Origin: Natronorubrum aibiense
Lineage (GTDB): Archaea > Halobacteriota > Halobacteria > Halobacteriales > Natrialbaceae
DNA: 64,000 nucleotides
Assembly (NCBI RefSeq): GCF_009392895.1
Contig: NZ_CP045488.1
Location: 1,364,001 to 1,428,000, forward strand
Reading direction: 5' to 3'
Position 1 is the stretch's first letter. Each line of letters opens with the position of its first letter. The notes under the pieces are model-generated. The model saw only the letters and a program-made list of their open reading frames with translations, was not told the DNA's origin and made no database searches. The position numbers and the translations under genes are program-made. This document shows positions 26,589-35,661 of the stretch, piece by piece.

Positions 26589-28378
26589 TGTGTGGGATTA
26601 TCGGTTACACCGGCAACGAGGGGGACGTCCTCGATGTCCTAATGACCGGCCTCTCGGGCCTCGAGTACCGTGGCTATGACTCGGCTGGGGTCGCCGTGTC
26701 GAACTCCTCGCTGTCCGTCCACAAACGCGAGGGAGAGGTGTCGGCGCTCGAGGCCGCCGTTCCCGACGATGATCTCGATGGATTAGCCGGCATCGGCCAT
26801 ACCCGCTGGAGCACCCACGGGCCGCCATCGGACGAAAACGCCCATCCGCATACGGACGCCGAGTCGACGGTGGCTGTCGTCCACAACGGTATCATCGAGA
26901 ACTACCAGGAACTCCGCCGCGAGCTTGAAGCCGACGGCTACGAATTCACGAGTGAGACCGACACTGAGGTTATCCCTCACCTGATCCGGGCGGCGCTCGA
27001 TACAGGAGCCGACCGTGAGGAGGCGTTTCGGGAAGCCATCCACCGACTGGAGGGAAGTTACGCCGTCGCCGCCGTGTTCAACGGCAGCGAGACGGTGTAT
27101 GCGGCGCGCAACGAGTCGCCGTTGGTCCTCGGAATTGGCGACGATGGCCATTATTTAGCGAGTGACGTCCCAGCGTTTATCGAGTTCACTGATCAGGTGG
27201 TCTATCTCGAGGACGGCCAGTTCGCACGCGTCAACCCATCCGGCATCGTCGTCACCGACGAGCAAGGGGCCGTCGTCGAGACGGCCATCGAGACGATTGA
27301 CTGGGATCCCGAAGACGCCGGCAAGTCGGGGTATGACCACTATATGCTCAAGGAGATCCACGAGCAGCCGACAGCAATCCGCAAGTGTCTCCGGGAGCGT
27401 GTCAGCGAACTCGAGGGGACCATCGATGTCGACGCGTTGGCCGACTTAGAACATGACGGGCCCGTACAGTTCGTGGCCTGCGGCACGTCGTATCACGCTG
27501 CGCTGTACGGCGCAAAACTGCTGCGAGAGCGTGGTGTCCCGGCACAGTGTTTTCTCGCCAGTGAGTACGAGGTCGATGCAATTCCGGCTATCGAGGAGAC
27601 GCTTGTTGTCGGTGTCACCCAGAGCGGGGAGACTGCCGACACGATGAGTGCACTGCGGGCAGCAAACCAGATCGGTGCGATGACGCTTGCACTGACGAAC
27701 GTCGTGGGGAGCTCTGCAGCCCGGGAGTGTGATCACGTGATGTACATCCGGGCCGGCCCCGAGATCGGTGTTGCCGCGACCAAGACATTTGCGAGCCAGC
27801 AGGTTGCGCTGGCGATGCTCTCGAGCGTACTCTCCGGCGAGGGTTCGATGGAGTTCGTCGAGCGACTGCGTGATTTGCCCGATCAGATCCAGAAGGTCCT
27901 GGATGAGTCGAACGCACGTGACATCGCCGACGCGTACGAGGGCTCGGACGCCTACTTCTTCATCGGTCGGGGGTACAACGCTCCCGTCGCACTCGAGGGC
28001 GCCCTGAAAATGAAAGAGATCTCGTACGAACACGCCGAAGGCTTTGCCGCCGGCGAACTGAAACACGGCCCGCTGGCGCTGGTGACTGATCAAACGCCGG
28101 TGTTTGCGGTGATCGCTGGGGACACGAACGTCTCGAAGACGCTCGGCAACGTCAAAGAGGTGGAGGCTCGCGGTGCACCCGTTGTCGCCGTAACCGATTC
28201 GCCCGAGCAGGTTGGGCAGTACGCCGATCACGTCCTCGAGGTGCCATCGGCGGGGCCGCTGCTGACGCCGATTCTCGCGAACATTCAGCTGCAGTTGGTG
28301 TCGTACTGGGTGGCCAATCGGATGGGGCGGTCGATCGACAAGCCGCGGAACTTAGCAAAGAGCGTCACCGTCGAGTAG
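26588..28378 (+). CDS. glmS: Glutamine-fructose-6-phosphate aminotransferase (isomerizing)
   Basis: 596 residues, normal for GlmS. The N-terminal glutaminase starts with Cys2 (MCGIIGYTGNEGDVLDVL) and carries LSGLEYRGYDSAGVAV and HTRWSTHG. The C-terminal half has two SIS domains (GTSYHAALYGAKL, TQSGETADTMSAL) and ends KPRNLAKSVTVE as in all GlmS proteins. It converts fructose-6-phosphate and glutamine into glucosamine-6-phosphate, the entry to amino-sugar nucleotides used in archaeal N-glycans. Translationally coupled to the GlmU-like gene. Confidence 0.97.
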   Translation: MCGIIGYTGNEGDVLDVLMTGLSGLEYRGYDSAGVAVSNSSLSVHKREGEVSALEAAVPDDDLDGLAGIGHTRWSTHGPPSDENAHPHTDAESTVAVVHNGIIENYQELRRELEADGYEFTSETDTEVIPHLIRAALDTGADREEAFREAIHRLEGSYAVAAVFNGSETVYAARNESPLVLGIGDDGHYLASDVPAFIEFTDQVVYLEDGQFARVNPSGIVVTDEQGAVVETAIETIDWDPEDAGKSGYDHYMLKEIHEQPTAIRKCLRERVSELEGTIDVDALADLEHDGPVQFVACGTSYHAALYGAKLLRERGVPAQCFLASEYEVDAIPAIEETLVVGVTQSGETADTMSALRAANQIGAMTLALTNVVGSSAARECDHVMYIRAGPEIGVAATKTFASQQVALAMLSSVLSGEGSMEFVERLRDLPDQIQKVLDESNARDIADAYEGSDAYFFIGRGYNAPVALEGALKMKEISYEHAEGFAAGELKHGPLALVTDQTPVFAVIAGDTNVSKTLGNVKEVEARGAPVVAVTDSPEQVGQYADHVLEVPSAGPLLTPILANIQLQLVSYWVANRMGRSIDKPRNLAKSVTVE

Positions 28379-28575
28379 GCGGAGCGTCGCGTCGTCCGGG
28401 GACTTTGTGTTCACTGTCATGCAGTGGTTCTCAACTCTTTTGCATTTTTCCTCGAAGAGGAGAGCCATTAGTACGATTGTTTACCGATTAATTTCCTGTA
28501 TGATTTGATAAATAATCTGTGTGCGCTACTGATGTGTATTGTGAGGGTATGTGAAACCATCTTTGATGTATTTGA

Positions 28576-28586
28576 AATTATATATA
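28576..28586 (+). promoter_or_regulatory. TATA-box candidate for the CFI-box surface protein
   Basis: The run aaattatatata ends about 37 bases upstream of the ATG at 28623. That spacing would give a very short leader, common in haloarchaea. The 244-base gap after glmS is otherwise AT-rich and featureless. Confidence 0.4.
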
Positions 28587-28622
28587 GGAACTCTAATCAA
28601 ACATGACTGGTGACACATAACC

Positions 28623-31070
28623 ATGAGTGATAGCGGATACAATCCTGCGGGAGAGACACATGAGGTCACGTCAGTATCGGATCCGAAACGCCGCCAATTG
28701 CTGAAGGCTGCTGGTGTCGGTGCGATTGGAACGGTCGGACTCGGTGCAACCGGTTCGACGACGGCTGTGGCGTCGTCATCCGAGGATTTGGTGGATATCC
28801 GTTTTCAGAATCGACCAGAGCCAGGAGACGATTTTGTCGACGTCGTGGCTGAGCTAGACGAGGAGTACGAGACAGAGTTCCTCGAAATCCGTGCATTCGA
28901 TGAGAGACGGAACGAACTGACAGCAGAGGTCAAGACCGTTTCACTGGACTCGGATGGAGATAAACGAATCCAACTTACGGAGTCACTCGAGGCAGGCGAC
29001 TTTGTGGAGGTCATGCTCCTCGAAGAAGGTACTGACGACCCTCAGGAGGCAGTTACGGGTAAATTTAGTGCTGTCAACGAGACACACATCGAGTTCCGAG
29101 AGCATCCAGCTGCTGGCGACGGTTCTGTCGAGGTCTCTGCGATCGCCAGCGACGAGGATCTGGAAGATGGGCTAGAAATCCGTGTTAGCGATGACTCGGG
29201 TCACGAACTCACCGCAGATCCTATCCCTGTCCATTGGGACCCTTATCTGTTGGTCGAACTGAACGATTCTCTATCCGAAGGAGACGAGATTACCGCCTTC
29301 CTTCAACCAGAAGGAGAGTACGACCCGGATGCAGCAGTCCGTTCGGTCACGGTGACAGTTTCGGAGTTACAAACGACGGTAGAGATGCCGACTCGCCCGG
29401 AATCGGGTGACGAGGTTGTCGACGTCTCGGTCACTGTTGCTGATGACCACTCAGATACTCTCGAACTCCGTGCATTCAGTTCGTCTGGTGACGATCTGAC
29501 AGCGGAGGCCGTCGCCGTCGAACCAGGTGCTGTCTCTGAGGAATCAATTCCACTTATAGACTCGCTCGAGGCAGGCGACTTTGTGGAGGTAGTGCTTCTC
29601 GAAGAAGGGATTGACGACCCTCAGGCGGCAGTTGCGGACGACTTCGGGGCTGTCAACGAAACGCACATCGAATTCCGAGAGCAACCGGCTGCTGGCAACG
29701 ATTCTGTCGAAGTCTCTGTGATCGCCAGCGACGAGGATATAGAAAATGGATTAGAAATTCGTGTCAGTGATAGCTCGGATCAAGAACTCACTGCAGATCC
29801 GTCTCCTATCTATTTTGATCCTTCTATGTCGGTTGAACTGAACAAGTCTCTCTCCAAAGGAGATGAGATCACTGCCTTCCTTCAGCCGCAGGGTGAGTAC
29901 GATCCAGATGCGGCAGTTCGTTCGGACACCGCAACGGTCGAGTTCGAAACGTCTATCGATATTCTGAGTCCGCTGGATGTGGGTACAGAGGTCATCGACG
30001 TATCCGTCACTGTCGCCGATGACCATGATGCAGACACTTTTGAGGTCCGTGCGCTCGATATGTTTGGCGATGACCTGACGGCAGAAGCTGCCTCCGTCTC
30101 TTCAGGTGAGGCCGTAGAGACACAGATCCACCTGTCGAAGGCGCTCGAGGCGGGCGATGTAGTGTGGGTTGCACTATTCAACGAAGGCGATGATGATCTC
30201 GAAGCGGCGATCGAGCAGCGTCACCGACCCGTCGACGAGACGCACATCGAGTTTCAACAACCACTGGTCGATGGTGACGATGAAGTCTGGATTTCTGCTA
30301 CCGTTGAACAGAGCGTTGAGGATGAGGTGGTGGTCCGTATCGGTGATGAATCGGGACGCGATCTCACTGGAGACCCGCTAGAGCTCAGGGGTGGATCTTG
30401 GTATAGCTGGCTGCTATCGTTGACCACACCGCTCTCCGAAGGTGACGAGATCACGGCTGTTATACAGCCACCCGGAGAGTACGATTCTGAAAAGGCACTC
30501 GTATCAGCGACCAAGACAGTCGAAGATGCAGAGTCGGTGCTTACAGCGGAGTTCACGTATTCGCCTGATTCACCCGACGTTGAGGACGAAGTGACGTTCG
30601 ATGCCAGTGAGTCTGGGCCGGCTGAGGGGATCGAACAATACCATTGGGACTTTTCCGGTGAGGACGGGGCCACTCGGGAGGGCAAGCAGGTCAGTTACAC
30701 GTTCGACGAGCCGGGTGAACACGAGGTCATGTTGATGATAGAGACTGACGGCGGTCAGTCGGCGGTCACGACAGAGACCATCACCGTACGCGAGGGCTGC
30801 TTCATCGCCACGGCAGCGTGTGGGACCCCTGATCACGAGCAAGTTCAGACGCTTCGTTCGTTCCGGGACACAACCCTGAAAGGGAACGCCGTCGGCGAAC
30901 TACTCATCCGTTGTTATTATGCAACCAGTCCACCGGTCGCAGACTGGGTGGCTGAAAGCGCGCGTCGCCGGTCGCTTGTTCGTTCAACGATCGTTCGGCC
31001 AGCTGCTCGCCTCTCGTCAATGCTTGGCCTCGATGGTACCATGGGTGGCGACACTTCCTCGGACGACTGA
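28623..31070 (+). CDS. Tat-secreted repeat protein with PKD domain and CFI-box C-terminus
   Basis: 815 residues. A Tat signal (PKRRQLLKAAGVGAIG, about 21-36) is followed by three super-repeats of about 195 residues (about 55-255, 256-442, 443-640). Each is made of two related beta modules and contains the boundary motifs LEAGD-V-V-L, DETHIEF or NETHIEF, and EGDEITA-QP-GEYD. A PKD domain comes next (about 641-724: YHWDFSGEDG, VSYTFDEPGEHEV). Last is a C-terminal CFI box (GCFIATAACGTPDHEQVQ, LRSFRD) with a helical tail. CFI-box C-termini are found on exported proteins in bacteria and archaea and may be sorting or anchoring signals. Repeats 1 and 2 are also close at DNA level. Role unknown; adhesin or structural coat is a guess. 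Confidence 0.85.
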   Translation: MSDSGYNPAGETHEVTSVSDPKRRQLLKAAGVGAIGTVGLGATGSTTAVASSSEDLVDIRFQNRPEPGDDFVDVVAELDEEYETEFLEIRAFDERRNELTAEVKTVSLDSDGDKRIQLTESLEAGDFVEVMLLEEGTDDPQEAVTGKFSAVNETHIEFREHPAAGDGSVEVSAIASDEDLEDGLEIRVSDDSGHELTADPIPVHWDPYLLVELNDSLSEGDEITAFLQPEGEYDPDAAVRSVTVTVSELQTTVEMPTRPESGDEVVDVSVTVADDHSDTLELRAFSSSGDDLTAEAVAVEPGAVSEESIPLIDSLEAGDFVEVVLLEEGIDDPQAAVADDFGAVNETHIEFREQPAAGNDSVEVSVIASDEDIENGLEIRVSDSSDQELTADPSPIYFDPSMSVELNKSLSKGDEITAFLQPQGEYDPDAAVRSDTATVEFETSIDILSPLDVGTEVIDVSVTVADDHDADTFEVRALDMFGDDLTAEAASVSSGEAVETQIHLSKALEAGDVVWVALFNEGDDDLEAAIEQRHRPVDETHIEFQQPLVDGDDEVWISATVEQSVEDEVVVRIGDESGRDLTGDPLELRGGSWYSWLLSLTTPLSEGDEITAVIQPPGEYDSEKALVSATKTVEDAESVLTAEFTYSPDSPDVEDEVTFDASESGPAEGIEQYHWDFSGEDGATREGKQVSYTFDEPGEHEVMLMIETDGGQSAVTTETITVREGCFIATAACGTPDHEQVQTLRSFRDTTLKGNAVGELLIRCYYATSPPVADWVAESARRRSLVRSTIVRPAARLSSMLGLDGTMGGDTSSDD

Positions 31071-31610
31071 TTCGCGAGCAACAAATACGGTTCTGCGATC
31101 TTTCTAACGTGTTTTTGACACTGTCTCACTGAGCCTGTTTGAGAAGTGGACTGACTGTTGAGCTATCGATCAGAATGTTCGAAGGCCTGCTCAGTGAGGG
31201 CTATACGACTGATTCTGAAGAAATTGTAATAGCTCACCGATCTGAAAACGTCGGCCAGAAGCCGACGTTGAGCCCCCTCGTTCGGTCGCGGTGGGAATGG
31301 CAACCGAACAGGGATGCGATCGTCCGTCGCTGGTCGACAGTGCAACGATCGCGATTTGTGGCGAGGGATGTGATGTCTCAGTGTCGGTGGATTCTGTCAG
31401 TGTTGACAGTACTCCAACTCCTCGCCAACTGAATCTTCCATCCACTCCCAATTAAACCCGTTGGCCGTTTGACTTTTTATCATGTGTCGGAACGATAGAA
31501 TATCGCCCGCTTGTTTGGTATCTTCCATCCAGAAACGGACCTATCGCCTGCTGCACTGGCGCGTTGAGTTCAACAATTTGACCGTCGGTGGCGAAGGTCC
31601 TGCGATGTTT
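31071..31610. other. 540-base gene-free interval
   Basis: No frame in this interval has domain-like content. It holds the three-hairpin cluster listed separately (31247-31352). A T-rich stretch near 31470-31480 (gactttttatca) could be a TATA element or terminator for either strand. The flanking genes converge on it. Confidence 0.4.
31247..31352. ncRNA. Three consecutive perfect hairpins; candidate structured RNA
   Basis: AACGTCGGC-cagaa-GCCGACGTT (31247-31269, 9-base-pair stem), GTTCGGT...ACCGAAC (31280-31309, 7 bp) and GCGATCGT...ACGATCGC (31316-31352, 8 bp, with an inner GTCG-ctggt-CGAC) follow one another with linkers of 10 and 6 bases. All three stems are perfect. There is no coding frame and no match to tRNA, SRP RNA or RNase P RNA that I can see. 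Either strand could be the transcript. It may be a small RNA, a 3' regulatory structure or a relic of a mobile element. Confidence 0.4.
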
Positions 31611-32492
31611 TTAGGAAGCGTCTTCACGACACTGTTCGATGGCTGGCTCCTCATCAGGAGTATCCGATGAATCACTAGCCGAGTCGTCGGTCTCCGACTC
31701 TGCTGTGAACAGTTCCTCTTCAGTCAGGTTCGTGACTAACTGTGTGTGCCAGTTAATGCGCGTCTCGAGGGCGGGGCCGCGCGAGAGGGTTTCGATGAGG
31801 AACGACTGTGCGTCCAGGTCTCGAGCAGCCTTGTGGACGAGCAAGCCGCTCGGTTCGTTTTCCGGCTTGGCAAAGGTATCGGTCGTGAACTCGAGGGCTG
31901 GTTCATCGACGTGGTTCTGGTTCACGGTGTCGGCAGCCTGCTTGGCATCGTCAGTGGTCTCGGTACTGTCCGAGTGGAAAATCGCCTGTCCGACGCCGTC
32001 GACAGGGCCGCCGGCGTAGATGCCGATCGACTCGTGGAGGTCGATAACCACGTCGGGATCGTAATGGGTGACGACGTTCCAGACCTCCCGGGCGAGCTCC
32101 GTCGTCGGCTCCTCGCCTTCGGGGAACTGACGGTTGAGATCGACGCCATCACTGCCTGTACGGGTCTGCTGTTCGACAGCCTCAGCGTTCACGTAGGGGA
32201 TCGTCACGAGCGTGCCGGCATCGATCTGCCACTCGGCGATACGGCCTGCTGCCTCGTACCCTGCAACTTCGTTGCCGTGCATTCCGCCGACGACCAGTAC
32301 CGTCGGTCCGTCGGCAGTTGCAGCCGTCTGGTACACCGTCGTCTCGTGCTCTGTGCCTTCGAGAATTTGATATGAATGTCTCGAGAGATCGGTGTCGGAT
32401 TCAGCGCTCGAATTAGCACCGGCGACGCCGGCGAGTACACAACTGGCTGCGGCTGTCAATACTGTCCGTCGAGATGTCTGCAATGACCCCAT
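31611..32492 (-). CDS. Exported succinylglutamate desuccinylase / aspartoacylase-like zinc hydrolase (M14 superfamily)
   Basis: 293 residues. A Tat-like signal (SRRTVLTAAASCVLAGVAGA, residues 7-26) is followed by the AstE/AspA fold. The first zinc motif GGMHGNE (His and Glu ligands) is near residue 72, substrate-binding VDLNRQFP near 117, and DLHESIGIY near 150. The expected third zinc ligand (a His downstream) may be the IFHSDS histidine. The C-terminal tail is acidic and short. The family cleaves N-acyl amino acids or trims peptides; an extracellular amidase or carboxypeptidase role is likely. Monocistronic. Confidence 0.85.
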   Translation of the reverse strand: MGSLQTSRRTVLTAAASCVLAGVAGANSSAESDTDLSRHSYQILEGTEHETTVYQTAATADGPTVLVVGGMHGNEVAGYEAAGRIAEWQIDAGTLVTIPYVNAEAVEQQTRTGSDGVDLNRQFPEGEEPTTELAREVWNVVTHYDPDVVIDLHESIGIYAGGPVDGVGQAIFHSDSTETTDDAKQAADTVNQNHVDEPALEFTTDTFAKPENEPSGLLVHKAARDLDAQSFLIETLSRGPALETRINWHTQLVTNLTEEELFTAESETDDSASDSSDTPDEEPAIEQCREDAS

Positions 32493-32977
32493 GTGATCGA
32501 TACCTCGGCAGAACAGACCTTTATTATAGATTTGATAGCGCGTCCCACCCGCCTGGCCGGTGAAAGCGATCGTTCTCTCTCAGGTAATCGAGCGTATGCC
32601 CGGTAGCTTGGGTGATCCACCGTTTCGAATCGCGGTTTCGCTGCTCGAAACTGTCACTGTCTCGTATGTATAGAGTGCAACTGTCCTGAAATCATCGCTA
32701 ACTCGATTGTAAATATAATAGTGTAGGTCCAAGAAAGGCGATAGCCGACGGATCCAGAACACGGAGGCGATTGCCCTCGCCGACTCGAGGCGACGTGGCC
32801 GATGAACAGGACTGGTCGCCGCTACCGGATTCACGAGCGGCCACCACTGACTGTGACCATCCGCCGCAATCCCGCCGAATGCCCGCCGTGAAACCGCCGG
32901 AACTGCGCTCCGGAGGCTGACGGTGTGAGACGGCGCTGTGATTCGATGGAAATCCGCTCAGACACCACCCAAAACAC
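32493..32977. other. 485-base gene-free interval between divergent secreted-protein genes
   Basis: The interval holds the promoters of the two divergent genes. An AT-rich patch (gtaaatataatag, about 32709-32721) is the only TATA-like stretch and lies far (about 260 bases) from the rightward gene. I see no RNA gene, repeat or convincing frame. Confidence 0.35.
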
Positions 32978-33736
32978 ATGACATTCGAAACCGCAACTCG
33001 AGAAACGCGATGGACCGTACTCGCCGCAGTGATGATCGTGTCGATGGTCGCTCTATCGACAGTCGCTGCGGGCGCAGCAACCGCGGCCGCTGCAGACGAT
33101 GGAAGTGCTGACTCCGACCTCGAGATGACGGTCGATGCACCGGATTCGATCGCAACGACTGAATCAGCCACGTTCGACGTCACCGTGACCACGTCCGATG
33201 GCGAGCCAGCCACGACTGACGTCGTTTTCGAGATCAGTGGTGAAGAGGTCGAAGAGGAACTCACTGCCAGCACCGACGACACGGGTGCTGCCACCTTCAC
33301 TGTTAAAGGGATTGCCCTCTCTGAAGGAGACTACGAGTGGACAGTCACCGCCGGTGGTGAGATCCAATCAGGGACACTCACTGTGACCGATTCCGCTGAC
33401 GACGGCGCTGCTGACGATGCTGGTGCTGACGACAGCGCGGCCGCCGCTGAGAACGATACTGCTGACGCCGATACCGCTGAAAACGATACCACGGCCGCTG
33501 ACAACGACACTGCTGCTAACAATAGCACTACTGACGCTGACACCGCTGCTGACAACAGTACTGCTGACGAGGATACCGCCGCTGATAACGACACCGAGGC
33601 CACTGAGGACGACACTGCGGCCGCTGAGAACGACAGCGAGACCGAAGAGGACGAACCGATGCCCGGCTTCGGCGTCGGCGGTGCACTCTCTGCCTTGCTC
33701 GCAGGAACGCTGCTGTTCGTCCGACGGCGTAGCTGA
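32978..33736 (+). CDS. PGF-CTERM surface protein with sequon-rich stalk
   Basis: 252 residues. A Sec signal (about 12-38, ending in an Ala-rich stretch) precedes one Ig-like beta domain (about 48-135: TTESATFDVTVTTSDGEPAT). A stalk of about 80 residues follows, made almost only of Ala, Asp, Glu, Asn and Thr with seven N-X-S/T sequons (NDT, NST, NDS). It ends MPGFGVGGALSALL and an FVRRRS tail, a PGF-CTERM archaeosortase signal. The stalk codons form a loose six-to-nine-base repeat, so slippage probably changes its length. Likely an anchored, heavily glycosylated envelope protein. Confidence 0.87.
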   Translation: MTFETATRETRWTVLAAVMIVSMVALSTVAAGAATAAAADDGSADSDLEMTVDAPDSIATTESATFDVTVTTSDGEPATTDVVFEISGEEVEEELTASTDDTGAATFTVKGIALSEGDYEWTVTAGGEIQSGTLTVTDSADDGAADDAGADDSAAAAENDTADADTAENDTTAADNDTAANNSTTDADTAADNSTADEDTAADNDTEATEDDTAAAENDSETEEDEPMPGFGVGGALSALLAGTLLFVRRRS

Positions 33737-33846
33737 GCAGGTGTCGACCGCGATTCGGCACCTCCTCTCGATGCATGACTGTTTTTGTTGATGCTGTGAA
33801 TCGACATATCTGAAAGCTTATGCCACCGCTCTCGGCTGCTACAGGT

Positions 33847-34026
33847 ATGCAACAGTACCGGCCGAAACCGACGCCGCCAGGACAGTCCAACGACTGTCTT
33901 GTCTGTGGCACCGAGATTGATGGCGATGCGGTGGAAGGGATCTGGGTGGAACGTGAGCACTGGCAGGCCCCGAACACATACGAACTCCACTGTCTCTCGT
34001 GTTGTATCGACCAGCTGAACGGATAG
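33847..34026 (+). CDS. Small zinc-finger-like protein
   Basis: 59 residues from the ATG at 33847 (an alternative start at 33820 adds nine). Two Cys pairs, CLVCG and CLSCC, are separated by 29 residues, with one His near the middle and one before the second pair. The rest is polar. Haloarchaea encode many such mini zinc-binding proteins, several shown to matter for biofilm or swarming, but this one has no named family here. It stands alone downstream of the PGF-CTERM gene. Confidence 0.65.
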   Translation: MQQYRPKPTPPGQSNDCLVCGTEIDGDAVEGIWVEREHWQAPNTYELHCLSCCIDQLNG

Positions 34027-34378
34027 CCAATATAATCGACCATCGCCGCCTGGGCCGACGTGGTCACACTGATTCTGTATGCTGTCGCGCCTTAACTGGC
34101 GATCAAGTGAGTGTATTGATCGACCAGACAGTCTCTATAATGCTCAATTGGGCTGCTGTTCTATTTGTGGGACAATTTGAACGGCGTGATCTCCGCCTGC
34201 TACCCGTTGGTTTCTGTGCCGAAACCTCGGTGAACATAGCGGCCCAAAACAGTCACCTTCATAGAGGGTTCAGATGTTCTCGAGGATTCCCTCGAGGGAG
34301 AAGGGATTCGGTGAATATCTCACGGCCAGAGACCGGCGGTGCATACTGAAGGGCACGGCGCTGGTGGCTCGAGTTGTT
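34027..34378. other. 352-base intergenic region upstream of the lipoprotein gene
   Basis: AT-poor to mid-AT sequence with a TATA-like tctctataatgc at about 34131-34142. The frame running from 34274 into the lipoprotein adds 35 residues with no signal peptide, so it is treated as leader. Nothing else recognised. Confidence 0.35.
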
Positions 34379-35506
34379 ATGGACGGAACCGATCCCGACC
34401 GGTCGCGTCTCGACCGCCGATCGTATCTCTCCGGCGCCACACTGGGCGTGGGCACACTCGTTGCGGGCTGCAGCTATGGCAGTGGGGATGAGACGAGCAC
34501 AGAGCAGACTGGGAGCGAAGCTGAGACGCCAGTAGATCAGGCGGAGAGCGAGGCTGATACAACCGCAGATCAGACTGCGGGCGAAGATGAGACATCGACG
34601 GACCAAACGGAATCGACAGGTGATGTGTCGCTGCGGATCACGGCGACGAACGCGCCCGTTACGGGTGGTGACGTACTTGAGATAACCGCCGAAATCGAGA
34701 ACACGGGCGAGACGGCGATCCGCCCAGCAGTCGACTACCTGGTTGATGGTGAGCGGCGATCGACGGTCACGACGACAGTTGCGTCTGGGGAGACAAAGCC
34801 ACTCGATCTTGGGAGCGTTCGGATCGCTCCCGTTGCAGAAGACGATACCATGACGGTTGGGATCGAGAGCGAGACTGCGGTGGCCGAACGAACGGTCGAC
34901 GTGCTTGCTTCCGATGACATAGCTGCTGTGCAGACCCCTGACCGTGAAATCACTGTGCAGTCGGACACAGCGGTCCTGTTCGACCTCGCTTCTGACGCAC
35001 TCGGTGAGTACGGTGGCACGACACACTGGTTTGTCGACGACGCGTACGCGGGCCACGCACAGGGACCGTGGCATACTGCCTACTACAGCCATCAGGGGGC
35101 CGAGTACTGGCGTCACACCTTCGATACGGCAGGCACCTACGAGGTGACGGCCGCCGTCGACGGTGACGAGCAGAACACTCGCGCGAGCTGGACGGTTCAC
35201 GTGACGGAAAGCGGGACTGCCGTGCCGGCAATCGATGGGAAACGGCCAGTTGGCGATTCGCTCGAGGCCGGCCGCGACGCGGACCTCGAACTGGAACTGG
35301 ACGTCACCCATCCCGACGGGGGTCTGGACCGCGTGGTCTGGTGGCTCGGGCATGCGGACCGCATTCTCGGCGTGAGTGACGTCAGTGGGGCCGACGACAC
35401 CGCAACGCTGACGCTCGACGGTGGCTGTAACGGCTGTCCGATCATCGCCTGGGTGATCAGCACGGACGGGACGATCACCGAAGAACAGGTCTGGCTACTC
35501 GAGTGA
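34379..35506 (+). CDS. Tat-dependent lipoprotein with CARDB-like domains
   Basis: 375 residues from the ATG at 34379, chosen because it places a Tat motif (RLDRRSYLSGATLGVGT) and lipobox LVAGC at the N-terminus; longer forms from 34274 bury them. After Cys27 comes an Asp/Glu/Thr/Gln linker with a loose repeat (STDQTES), then a CARDB-like beta-sandwich (about 80-170) and a PKD-like module (about 200-280) with GTTHWFVDD and HTFDTAGTYEVTAAV. A final beta domain ends GCPIIAWVISTDGTITEEQ. The C-terminal 220 residues recur as a decayed copy at 39229-39836. Surface-exposed, lipid-anchored; role unknown. Confidence 0.85.
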   Translation: MDGTDPDRSRLDRRSYLSGATLGVGTLVAGCSYGSGDETSTEQTGSEAETPVDQAESEADTTADQTAGEDETSTDQTESTGDVSLRITATNAPVTGGDVLEITAEIENTGETAIRPAVDYLVDGERRSTVTTTVASGETKPLDLGSVRIAPVAEDDTMTVGIESETAVAERTVDVLASDDIAAVQTPDREITVQSDTAVLFDLASDALGEYGGTTHWFVDDAYAGHAQGPWHTAYYSHQGAEYWRHTFDTAGTYEVTAAVDGDEQNTRASWTVHVTESGTAVPAIDGKRPVGDSLEAGRDADLELELDVTHPDGGLDRVVWWLGHADRILGVSDVSGADDTATLTLDGGCNGCPIIAWVISTDGTITEEQVWLLE

Positions 35507-35661
35507 GCCTCGGTCGCGTGAGCTATCGCTGCGGGGTTTACGGACAGTACCGGCGGCGAGGCATCAAGCCGGATGATCGCTGAGCGTTGGGCACACCTGG
35601 ATCGATAGTCGAGAAGAGAGATCGGCTGTGGGTCGCATGGTCCTAAGCGATATGTCTGGCC

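Noticed and set aside
27446-28231. Minus-strand 261-codon frame
   Set aside because: Shadow of the second half of glmS.
31139-31432. Plus-strand 97-codon frame over the triple hairpin
   Set aside because: Arg/Ser/Trp-rich composition and no conserved motif; the perfect hairpins explain the sequence better.
34259-35353. Minus-strand 364-codon frame opposite the lipoprotein
   Set aside because: Basic, Arg/Val-rich shadow without motifs; the plus strand has a Tat lipobox and its sequence is repeated in a decayed copy.
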